Origin: Astrothelium macrocarpum
Taxonomy: Eukaryota; Ascomycota; Dothideomycetes; Trypetheliales; Trypetheliaceae
Length of the DNA: 64,000 nt
Assembly: GCA_021030915.1 (NCBI GenBank)
Contig: JAGEMR010000117.1
Location: 29,363-93,362 of the forward strand
Reading direction: 5' to 3'
Part shown: one piece after another, positions 43,931 through 53,961 of the stretch
How positions within the stretch are numbered: the stretch's first letter is position 1
Layout of the letters: the number at the start of each line of letters is the position of its first letter
Position numbers and translations under genes: made by a program
Notes under the pieces: generated by a model
Seen by the model: the letters and a program-made list of their open reading frames with translations, nothing else
Database searches by the model: none
What the model was told of the DNA's origin: nothing

Positions 43931-45395
43931 ATGGCTGACATTCATATTCACGCTCCTCTTGTTATTGCTGCAGGCGCGATTTTCCCACCGCTTTGCACTG
44001 CAGCGGTTGTGCTTCGATTTATAGGACGACATCGGCAGAGAGCACACTATGGTATCGATGACTGGCTCATAATACCTGCGCTGGTATGTTAACATGCCCA
44101 CGTTGGTGGGCAAGAGATGACTGGACCAGATTTTCGTAATCGGTATAAATGCTGCTATGCTCCATGGTAACGCGCCTGAATATTTTATTCTTTTCCATGA
44201 AGCTGATGATGGGATCTAGGAGTTGCTTCTAAGGCTATTGGATACCCTACCCCTCGAACTGGTCCAGGGGATGGTGAGATGTTGGAAGGCAGTCCCACGC
44301 AGGCTATAGTTCGAATAGTGAGTATGATACTTTTGTTATCATGTAAGATGTAGGCTGACTGGCATGAGATTTTCTGGATCATAGACTGGATGCAAGTTAT
44401 CGGCCTTACCTGTATCAAGAGTAGCTTGATATTTTTCTATCGACGTTTCTTCAGACCTGGAGGCGGACCGCTTTTTCACTTCGGTTCCCTGATTCTTCTA
44501 TTTTTCATCATATTATGGGGAATTGGGTTTTTTATTGTCGTGTTTTGTGTGTGTCCTGGACATTTTGACGCCTACTGGAACTCTTTTGCAGAGCGGTATG
44601 AATATTGCATCAACACCATCCCGCTGCAAAACTCTCTTGCGATCTCGGATGTGTTGCTGGACCTTTTTGTCATGCTTTTTCCAATCCGTTGGGTAAGTCT
44701 AATATTGAAGATATTTACACATGCCAAGACATTAACATTTAGCCAGCTCTGGCGCGTGCAGATGTCTACGAGCCAGAAGATTGGGGTTACTGGGATCTTC
44801 GTACTTGGTTCCGGGTAAATCACATCGTTCAGAAACTTTGGCGTAGCACTGATGCATGTATAGCTCAATAGCAGCATCTATGCTTCGAGCCGTGACTATG
44901 CTGCAAGCCACGGCTGGTATTTGATCCGTAATCATTGCATTTCTTTGAAAGTACTAACAGCTATCTAGTCGTACTCTTGCCAACATCAGATTTGGATCGT
45001 AAGTCAGCTTCTTCGGTAAAACAACATGCGCTGATATTATTTCAGTGCTGCTCACGGGAGCAGCTTATTGGGCCCAAATAGAGTGCAGCGTTGCTCTTAT
45101 CTCCGTTTGCCTCCCAACAATCTGGGGAGCTTTCAATGTACGGAACATCATTAAATCAAAGAGATCCAACAAAGAGGCCTTGCTCCAGAATCACTCAGAA
45201 CCTCAGGGCGTCTCTCATGAACATGCTGTAACCCAGGAACATCGATCGAGTTCCAGTTTATCAACCGTACAGCGAGCACCGATGTATGAAGAATCATATA
45301 TAAGCGCATCGAGAACAAGTCCAATTATCAATATGGAAGCGCAACAAGTTAATGTTACAAGAACGTTTGAAGTCAAAACGGCGCCTACTCCTTAG
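43931..45395 (+). CDS. Rhodopsin-like (SAT4-type) fungal integral membrane protein
   Basis: Eight exons fit: 43931-44083, 44130-44166, 44220-44317, 44354 (or 44369)-44692, 44747-44814, 44864-44916, 44969-44998 and 45046-45395, giving about 375 residues. It has seven hydrophobic segments: PLVIAAGAIFPPLC near the start, IFVIGINAAML, the conserved CIKSSLIFFYRRFF, LLFFIILWGIGFFIVVF, LLDLFVMLFPIRW with LWRVQMSTSQKIGVTGIF, and WAQIECSVALISVCLPTIWGAF. The tail is cytosolic and Ser-rich. This is the fungal rhodopsin-like/PTH11-related domain without a CFEM domain. Members are common at secondary-metabolite and host-interaction loci, and ligands are unknown. The fourth exon start is ambiguous, because AG at 44352 would leave an intron of only 36 nt while AG at 44367 gives 51 nt with a better branch site. 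Confidence 0.8.
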
Positions 45396-46507
45396 GCACT
45401 CCAGAACTACAATATAAGCTGGAGTCGTCCTCAGAGGAGACAATTTGAAAGTTGGCCGAAGACAGTCATTCCTTATCTCTGAATGTCCAAAACTGATTTG
45501 TGAACCTGACCAAGGACTCATGATTTGAGTGGTTTGGTTTGGTTTGGTTATTGCTTGCAATGTCTGAGCAACCATGTCTTCCAAAAAAGAAAAGGCTTTT
45601 TTACGTATTACTTTTGGTTCGCTCTGCAGCGGGTACGAATCTACTTCATGATTGTACTTGGAGAGTAGCCTGCTTTCTTGTAGGATAGGAGCGTCGAGGC
45701 ACGGCTTTGGCACTTTAAATTGTGGACTGTTTCAACACACGAGCTCATTCTTGCTTGCATGCGTCATGATGAGTCTATCGGCTGAAAAGGATCGCACTAT
45801 GAATGATGATTACCTCTAAGTGAATCTGGATGGCCTCCAAGTAGACTTGAATGGTTGTCGTGTGTGAAGAGCGGACATCGGTGCAGAGGTGAAGCGAGCG
45901 TGCACGGGCCATTTGCTCCTATCTTTATCTCACGCAACCCGCTTGCTACTTGCCTTTGGTACGTGATTGATATACCGAACAACATCTTCATCCATCAATC
46001 CACCAAGTAATCGTTTACTGATCCATCACCGTCTCCAAATCATTCGTCTCAGGCTTAGAAATCGAGTCTCTCCATGTATGTATAACGATTCTCTCTCATA
46101 TCTGTGTAGAAATAGCAGTCGAACCACAAAGACACTGGAGATGCTGAGAAATGATCTACAACACCTCGTCAAAGCATTGTTCAGTTCCGGAAATTGAGTT
46201 CCAGGATACTATTGGGATCCTTGCAGTTTATAACCAATTCCTAATGCTTGGCGATCTTGAAATGACTATATACTGCTAGACGAAGAGCGCTTCGGACTTG
46301 TTCTGCTCCGCCCTTAGCTCCGTGTCTTCCAGGCTTTCGCTACCTCCGTAATCTTCACAGAAGAATACAAATACCTTTCCATCTTGTTTGAATGAAGAAA
46401 ATTTCTCCTCCAGTATCTCTACATGCGAATTCTGCTTCACTGCCCTGGTTCATATATATATCCCAAGGACTATCCCTTTGTTATCTGATACATGCTTGCT
46501 TGACAAT
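45396..46507. other. Intergenic
   Basis: About 1.1 kb. A short (TTTGG)n run at about 45528-45549 is the only repeat noticed. It presumably includes the promoter of the SDR gene. Confidence 0.45.
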
Positions 46508-47637
46508 ATGACGGCCACAACATACAGCGAGTTCAATGATGGAACTGAAGGCATCGAAGTTGCTAAAGCATTTGCGGGAAGAATCAAAGGTCGAACTGTG
46601 TTGGTGACGGGCGTCAATCTCAAAGGAATTGGATTCTCAGCTGCGGAAGCATTCGTAAGTGCTTGCTCCTCCTAGGTTGTAAATCCTGCTGATGTCTCAT
46701 GCATGCTTCTCAATCTCCGGCCCATCTCATTATCGCGGGTCGCACCCCATCTAAGATTGAGGAAAGCATCAACGCTTTGAAGGGGAAATTCCCAAATGTA
46801 GACTACCGTCCTCTCAAACTCGACCTCTCTAGCCAAAAAGCCGTCCGCACCGCTGCTACCGAACTCTTTTCTTGGTCTGATGTGCCAACCATAGATATAG
46901 TAGTAAACAGCGCGGGCATTATGAACCTCCCAACAAGGACGATTAACGATGATGGCATCGAGTTGCAGTTCGCGACAAATCACGTTGGGCACTTCCTATT
47001 TACCTGCTTGATTATGCCGAAACTTGTCAAGGCCGCAGAGACTAGCCCAAAGGGAGCCACACGCGTGGTCAATGTCAGCTCCGGCTCTCCTACTGTAACA
47101 GCTATGCGATGGAGTGATATGAACTTTGAGAAGATTAACAAAGAACTTCCGAAAGAAGAACAGCCTCCGTATGACATTCATCGGGCCTGGGGAGCCAAGG
47201 ACCCGGAGAATAAGTCATATCTGCCACTGGAAGCTTACAGTCAGAGCAAAGTGGCGAATCTGCTGTTCAGCATTGCAGCCAACAAGAGGTTGTATGAGAA
47301 GCACGGGATCCTAAGCTTGACCGTCCACCCGGGAGTAATTCCAACAGAGTTGTCTAGGAGTGCTGCGCCGGAAACGGTCGAGGCAATCCAAGCTATGCAC
47401 GAAAAAAAGGTGTTTACTTACAGAACACTGGGCGCCGGAGCGTCGACAAGTATGGTGGCTGCATTAGATCCCAAGCTTGGAATCGGTGAAACCAAGGATG
47501 GTAAGGAGAATTGGGGAACGTTTCTCATTGATTGTCAGATATCTGACAAAGCCATCCCACGTGCGACCTCGAGTGAGGAGGCAGAGAAGCTGTGGAAGGT
47601 ATCTGAGGACTTGGTTAAGGAGGAATTTGCATGGTAA
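46508..47637 (+). pseudogene. Short-chain dehydrogenase/reductase with a defective intron acceptor
   Basis: Exon 1 (46508-46654) encodes the glycine-rich NAD(P) motif VLVTGVNLKGIGFSAAEAF and ends at a perfect GTAAGT donor. The rest (46705-47637) has LIIAGRT, VVNSAGIM, NHVGHFLF, VNVSSGSP and the catalytic YSQSK. Joined at those points it would be a 359-residue SDR. However, the 50-nt gap ends in GCAT, not AG, and the only AG inside it would leave a 21-nt intron. The next AG, at 46758, would delete the second beta strand. So either the acceptor is mutated (GCAG to GCAT fits), splicing is non-canonical, or there is a base error. Family membership is clear; functionality is doubtful. The substrate cannot be predicted. 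Confidence 0.7.
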
Positions 47638-48497
47638 AAGTGTACAGATTATTTTTTTTACACAAGTCTACCTCTCTCACTCTCTCATCGTTCACGTTAT
47701 TTGTGTTCATAGTCTCAACCGATGACTCTCATCCAGACCAACCTTATTACGAACGTAGTCTTCCAAAACTATTCAAGCACACTCCGTAATTGGCTTATCT
47801 AAGGCAACGAGGCCATATCATATTCCGCTACTGCTTAAAACTTCTCGCGCACATGAAACGGAATCGAACACTATCAGTATGCAGCTCCGTGTGCAATTGC
47901 TAGGGATTCGGATGAATTTCGGTCGGATATGAAGATACAGGAAGACAGCAATATGTTTTGTTCCTGTCCTTGCTCAAATGCTCTTTGACCAAATACACGT
48001 TGTGTTCCGCTAACGATCATACGCGTCTATCTCTAAAATATCAAACGTTCTTGATTACAGTTGCTTTGCAGGCTGAACAACTCCATTCATCAAGGTGAGT
48101 CCATACAATGCTGTCCTCAAGACCAAAATCCGTCAGAGCTACCCTCTGCGAAGAATAGTCACGCCAAACATTGATCCCACGAAGAGTACCCCTATTCACA
48201 TTTCATTTTTTCTTAGGCGTAAGTGGTGCGAGGCTCCACTCAAAGTGTGTTTCAGAGTCCCGCATGATCGTGTCAATCTAGAGCATTCACAAGGACGGAA
48301 CAAAATTTTCTGTATTGTCTCCACGCTAAACAACCTTGGTCGCCGTCACTTTGTGATTCCGAGATAAAGGACAGTTTTTGATAGCTTCCAGTACTTCAAT
48401 CTTTGACCAAGCTATTCCAAGACTTCACTATAGAGAAGCTTATCATATAACATGGATGTGGGATTTCCGAGGAAAATTATTGGTGATTCCTTGCTAA
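47638..48497. other. Intergenic, may hide a first exon
   Basis: About 860 bp. The downstream broken gene lacks a start in its frame, and a branch-like GCTAAC at 48493-48498 suggests an intron ends just after this stretch, so its first exon may lie here. I could not identify it. Confidence 0.35.
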
Positions 48498-49484
48498 CAT
48501 ATACATGGACAGAGAGCACATCAGCTAGCTGCCTTAGCCACGTTGACAACGATTGCGCAGAGAAAGTATGGATATCCCTTTGGTGAATCGGGACCAGTGG
48601 AGCTCGCGGACAAGGTACTTGCAGAGTTCAGAAATGACTCAAGCTCTGCAGAACAGACCAAGTTCGAATTCTCAAGATTTATGTAGAGATTTATCACTGA
48701 CAAGTCCAGTAGACTGGTTCGATTGGCAGAGATGATGGTAGAGCACTCATCTGACTGGAGAGATACAAGTAAATGTATCTCTGTGACCGCAGCAAACGAA
48801 ATGCCAGCTCTCGAGGACTTCACGAAAAACGTACTTGATAGAAGGTACGTCCAGGGTACGCCATTTGGAGATCGCATGCTCGGAGGCTTTCACGCCTTGG
48901 CAGATAGTATTTGTACCCTGGCTCAGGATGGAGTCATTGACGAATGCCACGCCCCTAATTGGAAAGATATCCTCGCCTGCAGGATGTCGGTCGAATACTA
49001 TGAGGAGGGAGGCGACTGTGGCGAAGAAAAGCTCGAGCCCGCGCAACTGGCCGTGATTTTGAAGGTCTGGGGAGAGCGAAACGGCATCGTCTTGAGCCTA
49101 GGAGTTCGGAAACATGTGCTTGACTACGGATCTAGCTTCCGCCTGTACAACGCTTCCGACGATGCACCGAAAGCTACAGTCTGGGTGCATGGCTCATGTG
49201 ACGGGTGCACCTCAACAAATTACACGTGGTCCGGCTACAAAGGTATGGAAGTACATATCCCTAAAAAGGAAGCTGGGATCGGATGGGATACTCCACTTAA
49301 ATGGAACGACGATGGCTGGGGATCAACATGGAATAGTTGGGGATGCAGAGCAGAATGGAATGGCTATGACCGGGAAGAAGAGATTGCGGTGGCAGAAAAG
49401 AGCAATAAATGGGGTTATTGCTCTCCTGGACTAGACCGCGAATCATTGAAAAAAGAAGAAAAAAATTCCTTGGGTTTCAACTAA
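48498..49484 (+). pseudogene. Unrecognised protein gene with an in-frame TAG
   Basis: A plus-strand frame runs from a stop at 48495 to the TAA at 49482-49484. It is interrupted only by a TAG at 48684-48686. The text on both sides reads as one protein (before: GYPFGESGPVELADKVLAEF; after: RFITDKSSRLVRLAEMM), so the stop breaks a formerly continuous exon. Likely acceptors are 48511 or 48524. The second half is rich in Trp, Gly and Cys (VWVHGSCDGCTSTNYTWSGY, then WDTPLKWNDDGWGSTWNSWG) and ends with a Lys/Glu tail. I do not recognise the family. A CAG to TAG change would be C to T at a CpA on this strand, as with the APH-like gene. The 5' end is not found. Confidence 0.55.
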
Positions 49485-50650
49485 AGTCATTCTTCTCCTT
49501 GACTTCACGGAAGAATCAGTGGTAGTTTGGCGGTTGAAACTTGTTCTCAATTGATCTCCAAACAACTTTTCTTCGAAGCAAACAGGGACTGTCAAATGAT
49601 TTAGCTTAGCCATGCTCAAAAGATTTCATAACGAAGCTCGGCCTTGTGTGTCAATGTGTTATGTGATGGCTAATACCAGATTGCGTCTTCTTGGCCTGCT
49701 CGATGGCTGAGGTTTCGAAAGCTCGGAGTCTTTAATACGCGTGGCTGACGAAGACCCGGTGAGTCGGTAGAGACCCACCGCTTGGCATTTCGATTCGTCC
49801 TCCAGCTTCACCCGCCACTTCATTTCAAGTTGGCCATTGCAAAGTTCTCTTATTTCTTTAGAATTTTCTTTTGTGTCACCTGTACCCTTTCGGACAGCTC
49901 GCCACGTCTTATAAGGTTCCTTCGCGTCTCGCACAGACCGGCGATCGTATTGAAAATGTCCATTCCCAACGGGTCCTGCCGCGCGGCGGCGTTCTAGGCT
50001 GGCATGGCAGGTTAAAAATCATTAGGATCTTGCCGTGCCTCAATCGAGACCCTCTTCAATGGATCCTAGGCGCTTGAAGAGCTTATGACTGCTTTGTGGC
50101 GGCATTCCGTCGGTCGAAAGGTAGGTTTGGGTCTCGTGCATTTATGGGATTGTAGCTTTGTGGAGTTTCCACCATGTTCGGAAGCCTCCTCCAACAATAA
50201 ATTAACCGCCATCAAAAACACGTTCAGGAAATCCGAGTATCCCTGCTCCGTGCAACTGCAGATCGTGAGCAACACAATCGAATTTACCCAATTTATTGCA
50301 GACGATACTGCAGGCAAGGGCAATCGGTCTCTCTCTTCCCCGCTAGCCTCTATCTACTCCGCGCCTAGAAGCAGGGACCCGATTCAACCACCTGTGACCT
50401 CTTTCCTCCAAAGCTATTGAACTCACTGCCATCCTGTCGTTCTGGCACTGACTACACGTTCGTCTATGTGTTGCAGGGTTAAGCAACTATGCTAGCATTC
50501 TCTTGCAAAAGCATGACAAGACCCCGTCACTTACCAGTCTACACAATGTTCCATGCTGTGGCCGCCTAAAAAGGGAAATATATTTACCAGGCAGCCTTCA
50601 TCACAATCGATATTGTTCGAGAAACAACGACGCGCAACTCGGAGACAATC
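49485..50650. other. Intergenic
   Basis: About 1.17 kb. Frames of up to 111 codons (50085-50420) have no motif. It contains the promoter of the cyclin gene. Confidence 0.4.
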
Positions 50651-51604
50651 ATGGATCCTGCTCTGAATTACGCAGACCAAAGCGTAGGAACTCAAGCCTC
50701 AAATCCTCCACCTCCTCCGAATCCTTCGTGCGATCCAGGGGTGATTCCAAGTATTGCTCCGACCGCCGCAAACTCATTGCCAACACCGCCTGTAGATCTG
50801 GAGAACTGGGACATAATGTCAATGACTCCAGAAAGTGCGCTCAAGCTGCTCTGTAGCGCTGTTGATGCGCTTGTTGTTGCTACAGGTGATGTTCCACCTA
50901 CACCACCTGCCTCAAGACCGGTCACACCAAGATCGATCGTTACCGTGAGCAAGGAGAATGCTTCACCGCGAACGAGTCGGCCTGGAACACCATCCGCGGT
51001 ACCGGCTGCAGATATCTCTTCACCCACCTTTCAAAAGATCCCCATTGGTAGTCCGGAGGCTCATCCTCATGAACCTGCCGTTCCACCAGTGGGGCATGCC
51101 GACTTGTGCTCAAATCCCCGAAGAACGCCCACGCAGTATGAAGCAATTGCTCGCAAATTCTTTTCCAAGAAGCCTCCTCCAATATCGCTCGAAGCGTACC
51201 TTGAACGTCTGCACAGGTACTGCCCAATGAGCACAGCTGTTTACCTAGCCGGAGGTGCATACATTCATTCGATATGTGTGGAAGAACGCAATGTTCCTGT
51301 CACGGCAAGAACGGCTCATCGGCTGGTCCTCGCCAGTCTCAGGGTGGCGATGAAAACGTTGGAAGATTTGAGATACCCACAACAGCGTTTCGCAGGCGTC
51401 GGAGGAGTTAGTGAGAAGGAGCTGATGTTTTTGGAGGTCAGCTTGTGTTATATGATTGACTTTGATTTGTTCATGAACCGTGAGCGATTGAGTGACAAGA
51501 TGAAGGCTTTGCAACAGGCGGGACAACAGGCAGAGAGCGTGAAAAGCAAATTGCCAGAGGACATGACTTTCAAGTTGCCTCTGAGAAGGAGGGAAGGGCG
51601 ATGA
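50651..51604 (+). CDS. Pho80-like cyclin
   Basis: A single exon of 317 residues. The first 165 are Pro/Ser/Thr-rich with many TP and SP sites (PPTPPASRPVTPRS; RPGTPS), likely kinase targets. The cyclin box covers about residues 168-285: FFSKKPPPISLEAYLERLHRYCPMSTAVYLAGGAYIH, VTARTAHRLVLASLRVAMKTLED, and GGVSEKELMFLEVSLCYMIDFDLFM (quoted in parts). This is the PHO80/PREG type. Such cyclins partner a Pho85-type CDK and, in yeast, keep the Pho4 activator inactive when phosphate is ample. Fungi have several paralogues (Pcl6/7/8/10), so I assign the subfamily but not a gene name. The C-terminus is short and basic. Confidence 0.85.
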   Translation: MDPALNYADQSVGTQASNPPPPPNPSCDPGVIPSIAPTAANSLPTPPVDLENWDIMSMTPESALKLLCSAVDALVVATGDVPPTPPASRPVTPRSIVTVSKENASPRTSRPGTPSAVPAADISSPTFQKIPIGSPEAHPHEPAVPPVGHADLCSNPRRTPTQYEAIARKFFSKKPPPISLEAYLERLHRYCPMSTAVYLAGGAYIHSICVEERNVPVTARTAHRLVLASLRVAMKTLEDLRYPQQRFAGVGGVSEKELMFLEVSLCYMIDFDLFMNRERLSDKMKALQQAGQQAESVKSKLPEDMTFKLPLRRREGR

Positions 51605-52415
51605 CAGCTATACGACAGCAAGTTGACCAAGATTGTCGCTTTACCGGCGTCGGATGTGAAAATAAATGCGTTTCATGCAGGCAATCTCCGGGACATGCTC
51701 GCAATCGAGCGGACTTTTGGACCAAAGCCTTGATAGTCAAGTATTAAATATGTCAATATGAAATCTTGTCATGTGCAGCAAACGGGACGTTGCGATTTGT
51801 CCAGTATGTGGGTCTGAGTTATCCATGGCCGTCAGAAACATGAAAAAGACAAGGCCAAAAAAAAAAAAAAGAAAAGAAAAGAAAACATTGGTTGGCCGAA
51901 TTTTAGATGCCGACGAGGAAAGGTAAGAAACTCGGCGCCAAATTGTCGGACTACGGCGGTTCACAAGTGCCAAACACTGTACCGGAAGTCCGTAACCCAA
52001 GAACAGGAAAGGTCTTAGGGAGTTGAAACCTCAGCCCATGGAGAAGTGACCATAGAAGTCCTCTCAAGATAAACGGTCGGATGTCTATTAAAATCAGGGG
52101 ATCTTATCGAACAATCCATGGAATTCTTACAATAAGACCAGAGAGTAAGATGGACGTTTTCCAAGCTGCGGCTCTGATAGCACGTGATTCAGGGAAGGAT
52201 AGTCCAAGCCAGATGCAGGTTAGCGCATCCCGCAAATGATGGCGCAGGTCTGACTTTCCACATGTCTCCGTCCAAACAATCTCCAGGCGTAACTCACTCA
52301 CGTCTGCACTCGCTATACCTCGTTTGTCGTTCCGTGCTCCGGTCAACCAGTGCCCACTCTTTGCACTACCTCAGCAACAATCTACACTCCTTTTCACCAT
52401 TGAGCGGCCTTCAAA
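51605..52415. other. Intergenic
   Basis: About 810 bp, with an A-rich tract at 51856-51885. No gene was recognised. It holds the 3' end of the cyclin gene and the promoter of the wall protein gene. Confidence 0.4.
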
Positions 52416-53422
52416 ATGCGACTTCGACTGCTCTCCTTAATCTGCTCCTCCCTCGCTCCTGTTGCACTCGCCGATATCAAGTTCACAAGTCCACCCTCGG
52501 GCGGGTCTGTACCATCTGGAGTACTGAGCGTGCAATGGGAGGATTCAGGCTCGGGCACACCCTTGTCCTCGCTGGTCAATTACCAGCTATTCCTTATGGC
52601 CGGAGGCAATGACGAGTCCAGTGCTGTAAGTCTAAACGGTTTCAGATCATATAGATGGGTAGTCTCTAATGCGGATGTTTCTTCATAGATACCCATTGTT
52701 GATCCAACGACACCGAGCACATTCCAAGGAGGTAATGCAGCCGCAATACAAGTTCCCGCATCCTCAGGCGCCTCCACTCCGGCAAACGCATAGTGAGTCT
52801 TGTCCATGTAGCTACATTCTTGATAAGCTTTGAACTCAAGCACCGTACGTGTCCTGAGATCTTCGGACTGATGTCTCCTTTTCATCCAGCTATATCAAAA
52901 TCGTCGCTGCCGCTTCCCAAGGTGGCCAAATCATCAATTACTCCGATCGCTTCACCATCACCGGCATGACAGGCTCCTTTCCCCCTAACGTTGCCGCCGC
53001 CGTCCCCGGCGGCACCACCGGACCCACAAACCAGGACTCTGTCTCCAACAACAACGGCGCTGCGGATGCTGCCGGTGGCAGCGCAATACCGTACGCTGAG
53101 CAGACGGGACTGACAAAGTACGCGCCAATGGTGGGATTGCCGCCAACAAAGATCAGTGCACCGAAGAATCCAACTCCCTTAAACCCGACGAGCGCGTTCA
53201 CCATTGTCAAGACGGCGCTGCCGATCGCGACGAGCCCGCTTACGACGATCACGGCGAGTAATACCTTCAGTGTGAGCAGTATGGAGAATGGGGTGAGTTT
53301 CAAAGAGCAGCATAAAGTGGGAGGAACCATGAAGCGTTGGCTAACAGATGTGTTTCCAGGCTGCTCCTGCCCCCATGCCGACGGATGATATGGCAAAGTT
53401 TTTGAACAGATGGAAGGATTGA
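52416..53422 (+). CDS. Kre9/Knh1-like secreted cell-wall protein
   Basis: Four exons fit: 52416-52625, 52689-52792, 52890-53292 and 53360-53422, giving 259 residues. Residues 1-19 are a signal peptide (MRLRLLSLICSSLAPVALA). The Kre9/Knh1 N-terminal domain follows: IKFTSPPSGGSVPSG, LSVQWEDSGSG, YQLFLMAGGNDE, YIKIVAAASQGGQIINYSDRF and FTITGMTGSFP. After a Ser/Thr/Asn-rich middle come TGLTKYAPMVGLPPTKI and ALPIATSPLTTITASNTFSVSS. The end, MPTDDMAKFLNRWKD, is hydrophilic, so a GPI anchor is unlikely and the protein is probably secreted or wall-bound. Kre9-type proteins are needed for beta-1,6-glucan. Introns are 63-97 nt. Confidence 0.87.
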
Positions 53423-53961
53423 AAGCAAGCTCTCCGAAACTGACGAGTGGAGTTTTTGGAACTATTACAACTGTGAACATAGAGGTTAATGTAAATATTT
53501 TTTGCATCGTCCGCATTGGCATTTCTCGGAGTTTGGGAAAGGCGTCGTTTGTTGGCTATGTCTAGAATTTGGAGTTTTTTCTGAGATTGCGGTCGAAAAT
53601 TTCATCCGTAATTGATACCTAAAGACAAAGCTCGTAGATCTTCTGTTGTTTATATTGCTACGGAAATTCAGGGATATCTTGTCAAAGCTTTCAAACATTC
53701 GAGAAATACTTTACTGCGTGCTGAGGTCATCTAATCTTAGTTGGTATACGAAGCCGTTGTTTCGTCAGCGTCCTACCAATACTTAGACATCGTTCCGGAA
53801 GTATTCAAGCCGCCGAGTTTCCCTTTCAGAACTTGTAGTGTTTAAATTTCTGGAACCTGTCTTTAACTACAAACTTGGCTTGAACTCCGAAAAAGCCCCG
53901 CATTATTCTTCCATACAACGACTTGCACACTGACATAACGTCATTTCTTGATCATAGAGGA
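53423..53961. other. Intergenic
   Basis: A gap of about 540 bp between same-strand genes; no gene was recognised. Confidence 0.4.

Noticed and set aside
44318..44353. 36-nt intron in the rhodopsin-like gene
   Set aside because: It is shorter than any other intron here. The alternative acceptor at 44368 gives 51 nt and a better branch site, so the exact junction is left open.
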